Of a DNA stretch of 6,362 bases, positions 1 through 6,298 are shown one piece after another. This DNA is from Candidatus Bathyarchaeota archaeon (lineage in GTDB: Archaea; Thermoproteota; Bathyarchaeia; TCS64). The DNA lies in contig DUKA01000238.1 in assembly GCA_013329615.1 (NCBI GenBank), forward strand, positions 1 to 6,362, written 5' to 3'. Position 1 is the first letter of the stretch. The number at the start of each line of letters is the position of its first letter. The position numbers and the translations under genes were made by a program. A model generated the notes under the pieces. It saw only the letters and a list, made by a program, of their open reading frames with translations. It did no database searches and was not told the origin of the DNA.

Positions 1-502
1 GGACGCTGCAGATGAACTCGGGTATGCAGTTTACGAATGCGCAGCCAGCGTCGAGGGCAGCCTGCGCGTAGACCTGCGTGCCCTTGGCGCTGCCGACGGG
101 CAGGTAGTTCACGAGCATGTCGGCGTCGCTCTCCTTGAGTATCTGCGCCACGTCGACGGTTTCTATGCTCTTGTCGGCGTGGAAGGCGTTGTACATGTGC
201 GGGGCAACGCCGTCGTTTATCGGCCCGGCGTAGACCTTGGCCCCCGTCTTGGGTACGTCGCTGAACTTGGCGCAGCAGTTGGGGTCGGCCCAGATCGCTT
301 CGGAGATGTCCTTGCCGATCTTCTGCTTGTTCACCTCGAACGCCGCGACGAACTTTACGTCCCTTATATGATAGTCCCCGAAGTATGCGTGCATGACTCC
401 GGGTATGTCCTCGTCCTTCTCGACGTTCTTGTAGAACTCGACGCCCTGCACGAGGGCGGAGGCGCAGTTGCCGACGCCCGCGATGGCCACCTTGATTACC
501 GT
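1..502 (-). CDS. ino1: Inositol-3-phosphate synthase, N-terminal part (3' end outside window)
   Basis: By family, this NAD-dependent cytosolic enzyme turns glucose-6-phosphate into 1L-myo-inositol-3-phosphate, the headgroup precursor of archaeal inositol phospholipids and of compatible solutes such as di-myo-inositol phosphate. About 167 residues are visible. An N-terminal Rossmann strand and glycine loop read VIKVAIAGVGNCASALVQG (residues 2-20 if ACG is residue 1), and near the window edge comes the family segment YLPVGSAKGTQVYAQAAL followed by a NCIPEFI stretch. Comparable archaeal enzymes are roughly 350-390 residues, so more than half is missing. The start is odd. Homologues typically begin M-x-I-K-V-A-I-A-G-G-G/V-G, and here the codon at the M position is ACG (500-502), seven bases after a GGAGG site. 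The only usual start nearby, GTG at 488-490, would remove the first residues of the Rossmann strand and lies 19 bases from GGAGG. It follows the broken aminotransferase by 73 bases on the same strand. The family call is firm, the start is not. Confidence 0.88.
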
Positions 503-509
503 GACAAAT

Positions 510-514
510 CCTCC
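510..514 (-). promoter_or_regulatory. Ribosome binding site of ino1
   Basis: The minus strand reads GGAGG here, a strong complement to the 16S rRNA 3' end. It is seven bases before ACG (500-502) and 19 before GTG (488-490). The spacing is the main sequence argument that translation starts at the ACG position, where homologues have ATG. Confidence 0.65.
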
Positions 515-552
515 ATTAGCGCCCGCGATAACAATAGGCAGAGTCGATACCC

Positions 553-559
553 GTTTAAG
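553..559 (-). promoter_or_regulatory. Possible weak TATA box for ino1
   Basis: The minus strand reads CTTAAAC in the short gap after the aminotransferase stop. A start of transcription about 25 bases downstream would give a leader of roughly 28 bases containing the GGAGG site. A second AT-rich candidate, TATTGTTATC around 528-537, would place the transcript start close to the coding start instead. Neither is a strong match, and cotranscription with the upstream gene is also possible. Confidence 0.3.
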
Positions 560-575
560 GATTTCCCAGAGGGCA

Positions 576-1757
576 TCAGCCGAGTGTCTTCTTCACGACG
601 GCGAGGAGCGCCTCTATCTCCTCCTCCGTGTTAAAGAAGTGGCAGCTGACGCGTATGCCGCCGATCCCCGCGGCGTACCTGAGGGCGACGACTATCCCCT
701 CCTTGGCGAGGGCATTGTAGAGACGCAAGTTCTCCTCGTGCTTACCCGTACTAAACGTGACGAGCCCAGTGTGCCTATTGGCCTTCCTAGGCGTGTTGAC
801 CTTCACCTTGAAACCGCCGAGTCCCTCCATCAGGGCGTCTGCGAGCACCCGGTTCCTCTCCTCGATCTCCGCGAGGCCGACATCGTTGAAGTATTCGAGC
901 GCGGCGTGGATGCCCCAGACACAGTGGGCCGGCAGGAGCCCCTGGTTGAACTTCTCCGCCCCTCCGTATAGTGGGTGGTCCCACGAGGCTATGTTGTCGT
1001 GGTTTGGCATCTCCCACGGCTGTAGCGGCCCCTTGAATGCCTCCTCGACCTGGTTGTAGCACCTGTATGTGGGCTCGTACTTGTCAGCTATCTCACGCTT
1101 GACGTACAGGATGCCCGCCATGGCTGGGCAGCACATCCACTTCTGGCTACCGAACGTGTAGAAGTCGACGCCGTCCTCGGCGGGGCGGACGCGCACGTTG
1201 TCCTGCGCCTGATAGCCGTCGTCGACCACCAACGCGCCGTGGTCATGCGCGATGCCCGTTACTGTTTTTACGTCGTGCAACAGCCCCGAAGTCCACTCGA
1301 CGTGGCTCAGCGAGACTATGCGCGTCTTATCGTCTATGGCGGTCTCGAAGTCGCTGGTGGTGATTACGCCGTTTTTATGCGCCACGCTCCGTATCTCGAC
1401 ACCCTTCCCCCTTCACGGTAGGAACGGGTAGGAGCCAGTAGGATAACCTAGGTCGGTTATGACGATGTTGTCGCCCCGCTTCAGTTTGAGCATGCTGGAG
1501 ACCGTGTTGACTGCCTAGCTCACCCTGTTTACCCACGTGATGACGTCTTTATCGACTCCGAGCGCCTTCGCCGCCTCCCCCTTGGCGTCGGGCGCCTTCA
1601 TGGCGGTGTTCTCGTATGTGTAGAATTTCCACCAGTCGGCGACCCTCTCCTGAACGCGTGCGAGTGCGGGGCCGTGTGCGGCGCTGTTGAGATACTTCGT
1701 GTAGGCGAGGGCGGGGAACTCCGCCCTGATCTCCTCTATATGCCCGAGGATGTTCAT
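576..1757 (-). pseudogene. Class V PLP aminotransferase (isopenicillin-N-epimerase/cysteine-desulfurase-like) with two in-frame stops
   Basis: One continuous frame of 394 codons matches a class V (fold type I) aminotransferase but is cut by TAG at codon 81 (1515-1517) and TGA at codon 115 (1413-1415). There is no frameshift. Codons 1-80 hold the N-terminal part (FPALAYTKYLNSAAHGP). The stretch between the stops is still family-like (LKLKRGDNIVITDLGYPTGS), and after the second stop comes the whole catalytic core. The core has His152 in SLSHVEW, Asp180 and Gln183 in the D-x-x-Q cofactor motif, and Lys206 in FGSQKWMC, the expected Schiff-base lysine. The C-terminus IRVSCHFFNTEEEIEALL is also typical. 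The total length of about 393 residues is normal for the family. The ATG at 1755-1757 fits a TATA box 28 bases upstream. The substrate cannot be told from sequence. As written it cannot make a full protein without readthrough: it is either a recent pseudogene, a sequencing error, or less likely a recoded gene. The part after codon 124 has a GTG that could start a 269-residue fragment, but this would lack the N-terminal domain. Confidence 0.85.
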
Positions 1758-1780
1758 GCGTAGCCTTCGGTGAAAGGGGG

Positions 1781-1788
1781 ATATAATA
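1781..1788 (-). promoter_or_regulatory. TATA box of the aminotransferase gene
   Basis: The minus strand reads TATTATAT, centred about 28 bases before the ATG at 1757. That is the archaeal spacing for a transcript starting at or next to the start codon, so a leaderless mRNA is inferred. No Shine-Dalgarno sequence lies before this ATG, which agrees. The box sits in the 40-base gap after mcm, so the gene can be transcribed apart from the replication operon. A short C/T-rich run (1772-1780) follows and could also help end mcm transcripts, but this is weak. Confidence 0.7.
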
Positions 1789-1797
1789 CTGAGGAGC

Positions 1798-3843
1798 CTA
1801 GGAGGCGCGCCTGTATGTGCCTGGGCGCGGCGAGAAGATCGTGCCGTCCCTCATCAGAGTGCTGATGAGCTTCGCCGCGTCGCCCCTGTTTATGCCCTCC
1901 TCGGCGAGCGCCTCGTAGAGATCGTCATCCTTCACAGGTCCCGTCCTCTCTAGTTCGGCTATCTTGCCGAGCACCTTTTGGAGCTGCGTCTGCAGGCTTC
2001 TGGGTTTGCCCGTGTAGAGGATGTCGATGTCTATCTGGCCCGTTGAGACGTCGATGCCGACCTGTTCTAGGCTGCTCTGCATGAGGGTGATGACCGCCTC
2101 GGCGTCCTCCTTCGTGACCTCTGCTCGTAGGTGTGCCTTGGCGCGTGCCTCTGCGAGCCTGACGAGGCTCTCCAACTGGCGCGCCGTGATGCTGACCGCC
2201 GACGCTTCACCGCCCTCGATGCTCGCCGTCCTCATCTTAACGTAGAAGTCGCGGAAGCGGGTGATTACCTCCTCGCTGAGGAGTGGGCGGATGCGCGTCT
2301 TGGCATAGCTAATGTACTTCCGGAACAACTCGGGGTCGATGGGAGACGTGATAGTCGAGCCCGCCGACCTGTGCAGGCCGAGTATGTGCTCCGCCATGAT
2401 GGCATCCTTCTCCGCGTCGGGGACGTCCTTCAGGACGAAGATTACGTCGAACCTGCTGAGAATGGTAACTGGGAGATTGATGTTCTGCCCGATGGTCTGA
2501 TAAGGGTTGTACCTGCCCAGCGTCGGGTTCGCGGCGGCGAGTATGCTTGTGCGGGCGTTGAGTGTGGCGACAATGCCACCCTTCGCGATAGGCACTATCT
2601 GTTGCTCCATCGCCGGGTGTATCGCGCCACGATCCTCCTCCCTCATCTTATCGATCTCGTCGATACAACAGATCCCCTGGTCAGCCAAGACGAGTGCTCC
2701 GGCTTCGAGTATGAAGTTGCCCGTCCCCCCCTCCTTAACGACGGCTGCCGTGAGGCCCGCCGCCGTACTCCCCCTTCCCGTCGTCATAAGCCCCCTAGGC
2801 GCTATCTTCGCGGCGAACTGGAGGAGCTGACTCTTACCCGTACCCGGGTCACCGACGAGCAGGACGTTTATGTCGCCCCTGATGCGGACGTCGGGGAGGT
2901 TCTTGTTTATGCCCCCGAAGAGGAGGTAGAGTATTGACTCCTTGATGTTTTCGTGGCCGTAGATGCTCGGCGCGATGCTCTGGAGGAGGCGCCGGTGGAC
3001 CCAGGGGTCCTGCGCTATCTCCTTGATCTTCTCCTCGTCCTCGGGCGAGATGTCGGTCATCTCCGCCTCTCGGCCACTCACCTCTATGTGGCTCGCCTCC
3101 ATCACCATGTCGAAGATGCGAAGCTGACCGCCACGGCCGAAACGCTGTAGCAGGTCGACGCTGCCCACGATGGTGATCCTGTCGCCAGGGCGCGCCTGAT
3201 CAACAATATCATCCTTGAGGTCGACGTGCAGGCTCCTGGGCAGTTGCCCGGGGGGCAGGTCCTCCGGCCTCTCCTGCGTCGTGACCCTCTGCGAGTCCAT
3301 GAAGACCGAGAGCTTTGGCACGAGGTCGAATCGGCTCTTGCTGTCGCAGTGCTCGCACTTTATCGGCGTCTTTAGGGTCTCCCCGTCTTGGTCGATGTAG
3401 TTTAACTCGTTGCAGTTGCTGCAGCGGAAGACAGCCTTCATGACCTGCGGCGTCGTGGCGGATGCGCGCACGATTATGCCCTTGATCATGACGAGGCGCC
3501 CGATGTGCTCCGAGCCGATCTTCCTGAGCGGTGTGAGAGATGGGAGCGCCCTGACGCGTACGTGTATCTTCTTCTGCGCCTCGGCGTAGACGAGGTCACG
3601 CTGCCTGAGCTTGTCATAAACGACGCGGCTGAAGAGGTCGAGTATCCTGTCGGGGTCCTTCATGACCTCGGTGGCGAGCTCCATGTCGTAGTTGTAGAGG
3701 TCGTTGAAGTCGACGACTAGGCTGCGGACGCCCTTTATGGGCATCTCCTGTATCGCCTGCTCGTACTTGAGGACGCCCTCTTCGTTGCGGAAGTCCTCAA
3801 CGAAGCGGGTGAAGACCTCCTCGTGGCTGACCTGTTTTGCCAT
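1798..3843 (-). CDS. mcm: Replicative DNA helicase MCM
   Basis: This is the ATP-driven hexameric 3'-5' helicase motor of the archaeal replication fork, working with GINS and GAN/Cdc45 as CMG. It has 681 residues, close to well-studied archaeal MCMs. Domains in order: N-terminal helical bundle (about 1-105), OB fold with a zinc site (C141, C144, C163, C166) and a basic N-terminal hairpin near 234-242 (RFGRGGQLR), then the AAA+ domain from about 285 and a C-terminal winged helix (about 612-681). AAA+ motifs are all visible: Walker A GDPGTGKS (331-338, K337), Walker B ICCIDEID (D395, E396), sensor 1 Asn439 in AAANP, arginine finger Arg464 in LSRFD, and sensor 2 Arg555 in TARQLE. One oddity is that the nearly invariant IHEAMEQQ before the helix-2 insert reads IHPAMEQQ (Pro410). 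The next residues (IVPIAKGG) also differ from the usual TVSIAKAG. The ATG overlaps the gins23 stop by one base, so the two are surely cotranscribed. Confidence 0.97.
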   Translation of the reverse strand: MAKQVSHEEVFTRFVEDFRNEEGVLKYEQAIQEMPIKGVRSLVVDFNDLYNYDMELATEVMKDPDRILDLFSRVVYDKLRQRDLVYAEAQKKIHVRVRALPSLTPLRKIGSEHIGRLVMIKGIIVRASATTPQVMKAVFRCSNCNELNYIDQDGETLKTPIKCEHCDSKSRFDLVPKLSVFMDSQRVTTQERPEDLPPGQLPRSLHVDLKDDIVDQARPGDRITIVGSVDLLQRFGRGGQLRIFDMVMEASHIEVSGREAEMTDISPEDEEKIKEIAQDPWVHRRLLQSIAPSIYGHENIKESILYLLFGGINKNLPDVRIRGDINVLLVGDPGTGKSQLLQFAAKIAPRGLMTTGRGSTAAGLTAAVVKEGGTGNFILEAGALVLADQGICCIDEIDKMREEDRGAIHPAMEQQIVPIAKGGIVATLNARTSILAAANPTLGRYNPYQTIGQNINLPVTILSRFDVIFVLKDVPDAEKDAIMAEHILGLHRSAGSTITSPIDPELFRKYISYAKTRIRPLLSEEVITRFRDFYVKMRTASIEGGEASAVSITARQLESLVRLAEARAKAHLRAEVTKEDAEAVITLMQSSLEQVGIDVSTGQIDIDILYTGKPRSLQTQLQKVLGKIAELERTGPVKDDDLYEALAEEGINRGDAAKLISTLMRDGTIFSPRPGTYRRAS

Positions 3844-4379
3844 TACCGGGTACTCAGCCTCCTGATGTCGCGGCGCCAGCCGGTCACTATGTGCTCAAGT
3901 TCTTGGTAGAGCGCCTGCTCCTCGGGTTGTAGAATACCGGGCTGCAGCGCGGTCTCCGTTGTTGCTATGCGTGTCACCTTACCGACGCGACTGTCGATTA
4001 TTTCCCTGAACCTTGCGTGTAGCCTGTTTATCTGCTCTGTCTTTGCGGCGTCGCCTTCAGCCGCCTTGGCGGAGAGCCTGAGGCTGACGTACGCCTTCTG
4101 GTAGAAGTCCTTGGGGAGCGCGCCGGGTGGGCCTCCGGGGTTGAAGCGTTCCTTGAAGTGGGTTGAAGTCCACTCTTCCATCGTTAGTCCCTCTTCGCCG
4201 TATTTGGCGAGGCCGGACTCGACGAGGACGCCCGCGACCCAGAATGGGACGCTGAACTCCTTGCGCTCGTCCACCTCGTCGATGGCGAGTCCGGGAGTCT
4301 CTATCTTTGGCGTCTTCCTGAGTGCCACGAGCTTGACGGGGGTATTCTCGTATTCGATTAGGTTTACATCCACTGACAA
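3843..4379 (-). CDS. gins23: GINS complex subunit 23
   Basis: GINS is the MCM accessory complex of the archaeal fork. In archaea it is built from Gins51 (Sld5/Psf1-like) and Gins23 (Psf2/Psf3-like), and it stabilises the active helicase. The 178-residue product has the Gins23 domain order. A small beta-rich B domain comes first (about residues 5-60, with VPFWVAGVLVESGLAKY as the conserved turn into the helices), followed by a helical A domain (about 65-178) with the typical LPKDFYQKA segment at 88-96 and a long charged helix at 115-140. Placement directly before mcm is the arrangement known for gins23 in Sulfolobus and many other TACK archaea, which supports subunit 23 rather than 51. The start chosen is TTG (4377-4379), because AGGTG lies eight bases before it. 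GTG at 4371-4373, two codons on, is the alternative and changes little. The gene ends in TAA overlapping the mcm ATG by one base. Confidence 0.88.
   Translation of the reverse strand: MSVDVNLIEYENTPVKLVALRKTPKIETPGLAIDEVDERKEFSVPFWVAGVLVESGLAKYGEEGLTMEEWTSTHFKERFNPGGPPGALPKDFYQKAYVSLRLSAKAAEGDAAKTEQINRLHARFREIIDSRVGKVTRIATTETALQPGILQPEEQALYQELEHIVTGWRRDIRRLSTR
3858..3863 (-). promoter_or_regulatory. Shine-Dalgarno-like site of mcm at unusual distance
   Basis: The minus strand reads AGGAGG inside the last codons of gins23, 14 bases before the mcm ATG. The usual distance is about 5-9. No alternative start codon lies nearer in the mcm frame. It may act together with reinitiation by ribosomes that finish gins23 at the TAATG junction, or it may simply encode the Arg-Arg pair of gins23. 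Confidence 0.4.
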
Positions 4380-4387
4380 GCCGGCGG

Positions 4388-4392
4388 CACCT
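4388..4392 (-). promoter_or_regulatory. Ribosome binding site deciding the gins23 start
   Basis: The minus strand reads AGGTG, eight bases before TTG (4377-4379) and 14 before GTG (4371-4373). The spacing favours TTG. Confidence 0.5.
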
Positions 4393-4417
4393 GCAGAAGA
4401 ATAGCCCGACCGCTGCT

Positions 4418-4426
4418 AGTATAACT
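4418..4426 (-). promoter_or_regulatory. Probable TATA box of the gins23-mcm operon
   Basis: The minus strand reads AGTTATACT, the only clear AT-rich element on this side of the divergent gap. Transcription would start about 25 bases on, near 4396, leaving a leader of about 17 bases that contains the AGGTG site. This is inferred from spacing only. Confidence 0.5.
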
Positions 4427-4451
4427 GTATCCGTATCCGTGGTTTACACGG
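4427..4451. repeat. Tandem hexamer and short inverted repeat in the divergent promoter gap
   Basis: The gap between the two operons holds GTATCC twice in tandem (4427-4438). It also has a perfect inverted repeat of CCGTG (4437-4441) and CACGG (4447-4451) around a five-base centre. The repeats lie between the two proposed TATA boxes, just upstream of the gins23 one, where a regulator could contact both promoters. They are short enough to be chance, and no regulator is known. The rest of the 4380-4508 gap shows only the two promoters. Confidence 0.3.
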
Positions 4452-4476
4452 GGACGGCAAAAAGTGCCCTCTATGG

Positions 4477-4484
4477 TTTTAAGA
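4477..4484 (+). promoter_or_regulatory. TATA box of the ogg-mtnA operon
   Basis: TTTTAAGA is centred about 28 bases before the GTG at 4509, which predicts a leaderless transcript. No Shine-Dalgarno sequence stands at a proper distance from that GTG, in agreement with this. Confidence 0.6.
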
Positions 4485-4508
4485 GGAGCCCCGCCGTGAT
4501 TAGGGATC

Positions 4509-5162
4509 GTGCAACCACCCGATGCCCTCGACAGGCTCGCCGCCGTTGTGCGCGCTGAGGCGGAGAAACCCGAGATCCGGCGCAAGGTAGAGGCGCGTAT
4601 CCGAGAGTTCCAGGCGGCGCAGGGCGAAGGCGAGGATCGGTGGTTCGAGGAACTAGTCTTCTGCCTGCTCACCGCGAACTATAGCGCGCGCGGGGCACTC
4701 GCCTGCATCGCGGCGCTAAACGAGGGAGACACGATGAGCGAGGGCAACCTCGAACAACTCCGGACATGCCTCGAACACAGGCACAGGTTCCCAAGCAAGC
4801 GGGCGGAATTCATCCTCAAGGCACGCGAACACAAAAATGACCTCAAGAAGACGATCACATCCCAATTGAGCAGCCGAGTCGCACGCGACTGGCTCGTCGA
4901 GAACATCACCGGCCTAGGCATGAAGGAGGCGAGCCACTTCCTCAGAAACGTTGGCTACCTAGACCTCGCCATAATCGACAAGCACATCCTCACCCACATG
5001 CTCGAACAGGGCATCATTGGGGAGCGTCCCGCGTCGCTGACGAGGAAGAGGTACCTCGAATACGAGGCGATCCTTACGAGGGTCGCCGCTCGCCTCGGCA
5101 TGCCCCTCGGGACGATGGACCTCTACCTCTGGTCGAAGAAGAGCGGCGAGGTGATAAAATGA
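4509..5162 (+). CDS. ogg: N-glycosylase/DNA lyase, archaeal Ogg2 type
   Basis: By family, this bifunctional repair enzyme removes 8-oxoguanine from DNA and nicks the abasic site by beta-elimination. The 217-residue length fits the small archaeal Ogg2 group (helix-hairpin-helix superfamily), which lacks the N-terminal domain of human OGG1. Visible marks are the helical segment HRFPSKRAEFILKAR (91-105) and the hairpin-helix with catalytic lysine, ENITGLGMKEASHFLRNVGY (K139). IIDKHIL carries the catalytic Asp157, and the 18-residue Lys-Asp spacing equals that of the characterised Methanocaldococcus enzyme (K129/D147). The protein ends in lysine (GEVIK), matching the conserved C-terminal lysine reported to help Ogg2 enzymes tell 8-oxoguanine from guanine. 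The GTG at 4509 is the only usable start after the upstream in-frame TGA (4497-4499), and it lies 28 bases after a TATA box. The stop overlaps the mtnA ATG (ATGA), so the two are cotranscribed and probably translationally coupled. Confidence 0.93.
   Translation: MQPPDALDRLAAVVRAEAEKPEIRRKVEARIREFQAAQGEGEDRWFEELVFCLLTANYSARGALACIAALNEGDTMSEGNLEQLRTCLEHRHRFPSKRAEFILKAREHKNDLKKTITSQLSSRVARDWLVENITGLGMKEASHFLRNVGYLDLAIIDKHILTHMLEQGIIGERPASLTRKRYLEYEAILTRVAARLGMPLGTMDLYLWSKKSGEVIK
5148..5153 (+). promoter_or_regulatory. Ribosome binding site of mtnA
   Basis: GAGGTG (continuing as GAT) lies inside the last codons of ogg, five bases before the ATG at 5159. It is a strong match to the 16S rRNA tail and confirms the start of this internal operon gene. 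Confidence 0.7.
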
Positions 5163-6256
5163 GGGTAAAGATCGATGGCGAGACGCGGGGTGTGCTCGCG
5201 CTCTGGCGCGAGGGCGCAGATGTGAAGATGGTGGACCAGCGCCTCCTACCCCACAGGTTCGAGGTTCTCACCCTGTGCAACCACAGGGAGACTGCGGAAG
5301 CGATACGCGACATGGCCGTCCGCGGCGCCCCCTCGATAGGCGTAGCCGGTGGATACGGCGTCGCACAGGCAGCACTCGAGGCGCGCGGTATGAAGCTGAG
5401 AGAATTCAAGGCGTACGTTTCCGGCGCCACCGACACACTTCGGAAGACACGCCCTACGGCGGTGAACCTCTTCCACGCGATCGATCGCGTCGCGAAGGCG
5501 ACTTCAAAGGGCAGCGTGGAAGAGCGTGTCGCTGCAGCCTGCGCCGAGGCGGACAGGATCGCCCGAGAAGATATCGGGGCATCCCGGAGGATCGGCGAGT
5601 ACGGTGCCGCCCTGATCAAGGAGGGTTTTCGGGTACTCACTCACTGCAACGCGGGCGCCCTCGCATTCATGGACAGCGGCTCCGCCCTCGCCCCCATCTA
5701 CGTCGCACACAGGGCGGGCAAACGCATATTCGTCTACGCCGACGAGACGCGCCCACGGAGTCAGGGCGCAAAGCTGACGGCGTGGGAGCTTCAACAGGAG
5801 GGCGTGCCATATGCCCTCATTGCCGACAACGCGGCCGGACACTACATGCACCGGGGCGAGGTCGACATAGTGATCGTCGGCGCGGACAGGATAGCGGCGA
5901 ATGGAGATACAGCCAACAAGATAGGCACATACGAGAAGGCGGTTCTCGCCAAGGAGAACCGGATACCCTTCTACGTCGCCGCCCCACGCATGACATTCGA
6001 TCTTAAATGCCGCAATGGTGACGGCATCGAGATCGAGGAGAGGAGCCCCGACGAGGTCAACTGGGTATGGGGCACCAACGAGCAAGGCGACTACGTAAGA
6101 GTGCGCATCTCTGCAGAAGGCACCGTCGCCAAGAATCCCAGCTTCGATGTGACCCCCGCCAAATACATAACCGGCTTCATAACCGAGGCCGGCATCATCA
6201 AACCCCCCTATAGGAAGAACCTACACCTCGCTTTCGGGAAGGGCAGCGCCGCCTAA
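5159..6256 (+). CDS. mtnA: S-methyl-5-thioribose-1-phosphate isomerase
   Basis: By family, this cytosolic enzyme converts the aldose methylthioribose-1-phosphate to methylthioribulose-1-phosphate when methylthioadenosine is recycled. It belongs to the eIF2B-alpha/MtnA superfamily. The 365 residues include RGAPSIG (55-61), THCNAGALA with catalytic Cys163, ADETRPRSQGAKLTAWEL (194-211), VGADRIAANGDTANKIGTY with catalytic Asp243 (240-258), FYVAAPRMTFD (271-281) and TPAKYITGFITE (332-343). Cys163 and Asp243 have the same 80-residue spacing as the catalytic pair C160/D240 of Bacillus MtnA. The full N-terminal domain and the RGAPSIG motif argue against ribose-1,5-bisphosphate isomerase and against a true aIF2B subunit, which are related but shorter or lack these motifs. 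In archaea the natural substrate may also include other 1-phosphopentoses. It is the second gene of an operon with ogg (four-base ATGA overlap). No clear terminator follows, only a short T run at 6271-6274. Confidence 0.95.
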   Translation: MRVKIDGETRGVLALWREGADVKMVDQRLLPHRFEVLTLCNHRETAEAIRDMAVRGAPSIGVAGGYGVAQAALEARGMKLREFKAYVSGATDTLRKTRPTAVNLFHAIDRVAKATSKGSVEERVAAACAEADRIAREDIGASRRIGEYGAALIKEGFRVLTHCNAGALAFMDSGSALAPIYVAHRAGKRIFVYADETRPRSQGAKLTAWELQQEGVPYALIADNAAGHYMHRGEVDIVIVGADRIAANGDTANKIGTYEKAVLAKENRIPFYVAAPRMTFDLKCRNGDGIEIEERSPDEVNWVWGTNEQGDYVRVRISAEGTVAKNPSFDVTPAKYITGFITEAGIIKPPYRKNLHLAFGKGSAA

Positions 6257-6265
6257 CCATAGGGC

Positions 6266-6273
6266 TTATATTT
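6266..6273 (+). promoter_or_regulatory. TATA box of tRNA-Tyr
   Basis: TTATATTT, in the context GGGCTTATATTTTCCC, is the best TATA box of the window. It is centred about 29 bases before tRNA base 1 (6299), so transcription should start within a few bases of the mature end. The box is framed by TAGGG (6260-6264) and CCCTA (6275-6279), a five-base inverted repeat. With the TTTT this might also act as a weak mtnA terminator. Confidence 0.75.
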
Positions 6274-6298
6274 TCCCTAAAGACTCCATTTGGCGGAG

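Noticed and set aside
179..971. Plus-strand open frames opposite ino1 and the aminotransferase
   Set aside because: The minus-strand frames there match known families along their length. These are shadows without a promoter or family features.
1413..1517. Selenocysteine at TGA and pyrrolysine at TAG in the aminotransferase
   Set aside because: No conserved Cys or Lys role is known at these positions, one gene using both would be unprecedented to my knowledge, and TAG and TGA both end other genes of this window. Mutation or sequence error is simpler.
2131..2937. Open frame of 268 codons on the plus strand opposite mcm
   Set aside because: It is antisense to the conserved AAA+ domain, its product is rich in Arg, Asp and Val without recognisable motifs, and long antisense frames are expected in GC-rich coding DNA.
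5275..6006. Open frame of 243 codons on the plus strand inside mtnA, and minus-strand frames at 5074-5640 and 5504-6085
   Set aside because: All lie over highly conserved MtnA motifs in other frames and show the Arg- or Ser-rich composition of shifted GC-rich codons.
5159..6256. Ribose-1,5-bisphosphate isomerase or aIF2B subunit
   Set aside because: Full MtnA length with RGAPSIG and the Cys163/Asp243 pair at MtnA spacing fits methylthioribose-1-phosphate isomerase better.
6260..6279. Intrinsic terminator of mtnA at TAGGG/CCCTA
   Set aside because: The five-base stem is weak, the T run lies in the loop rather than after the stem, and the element matches a tRNA TATA box at the right distance.
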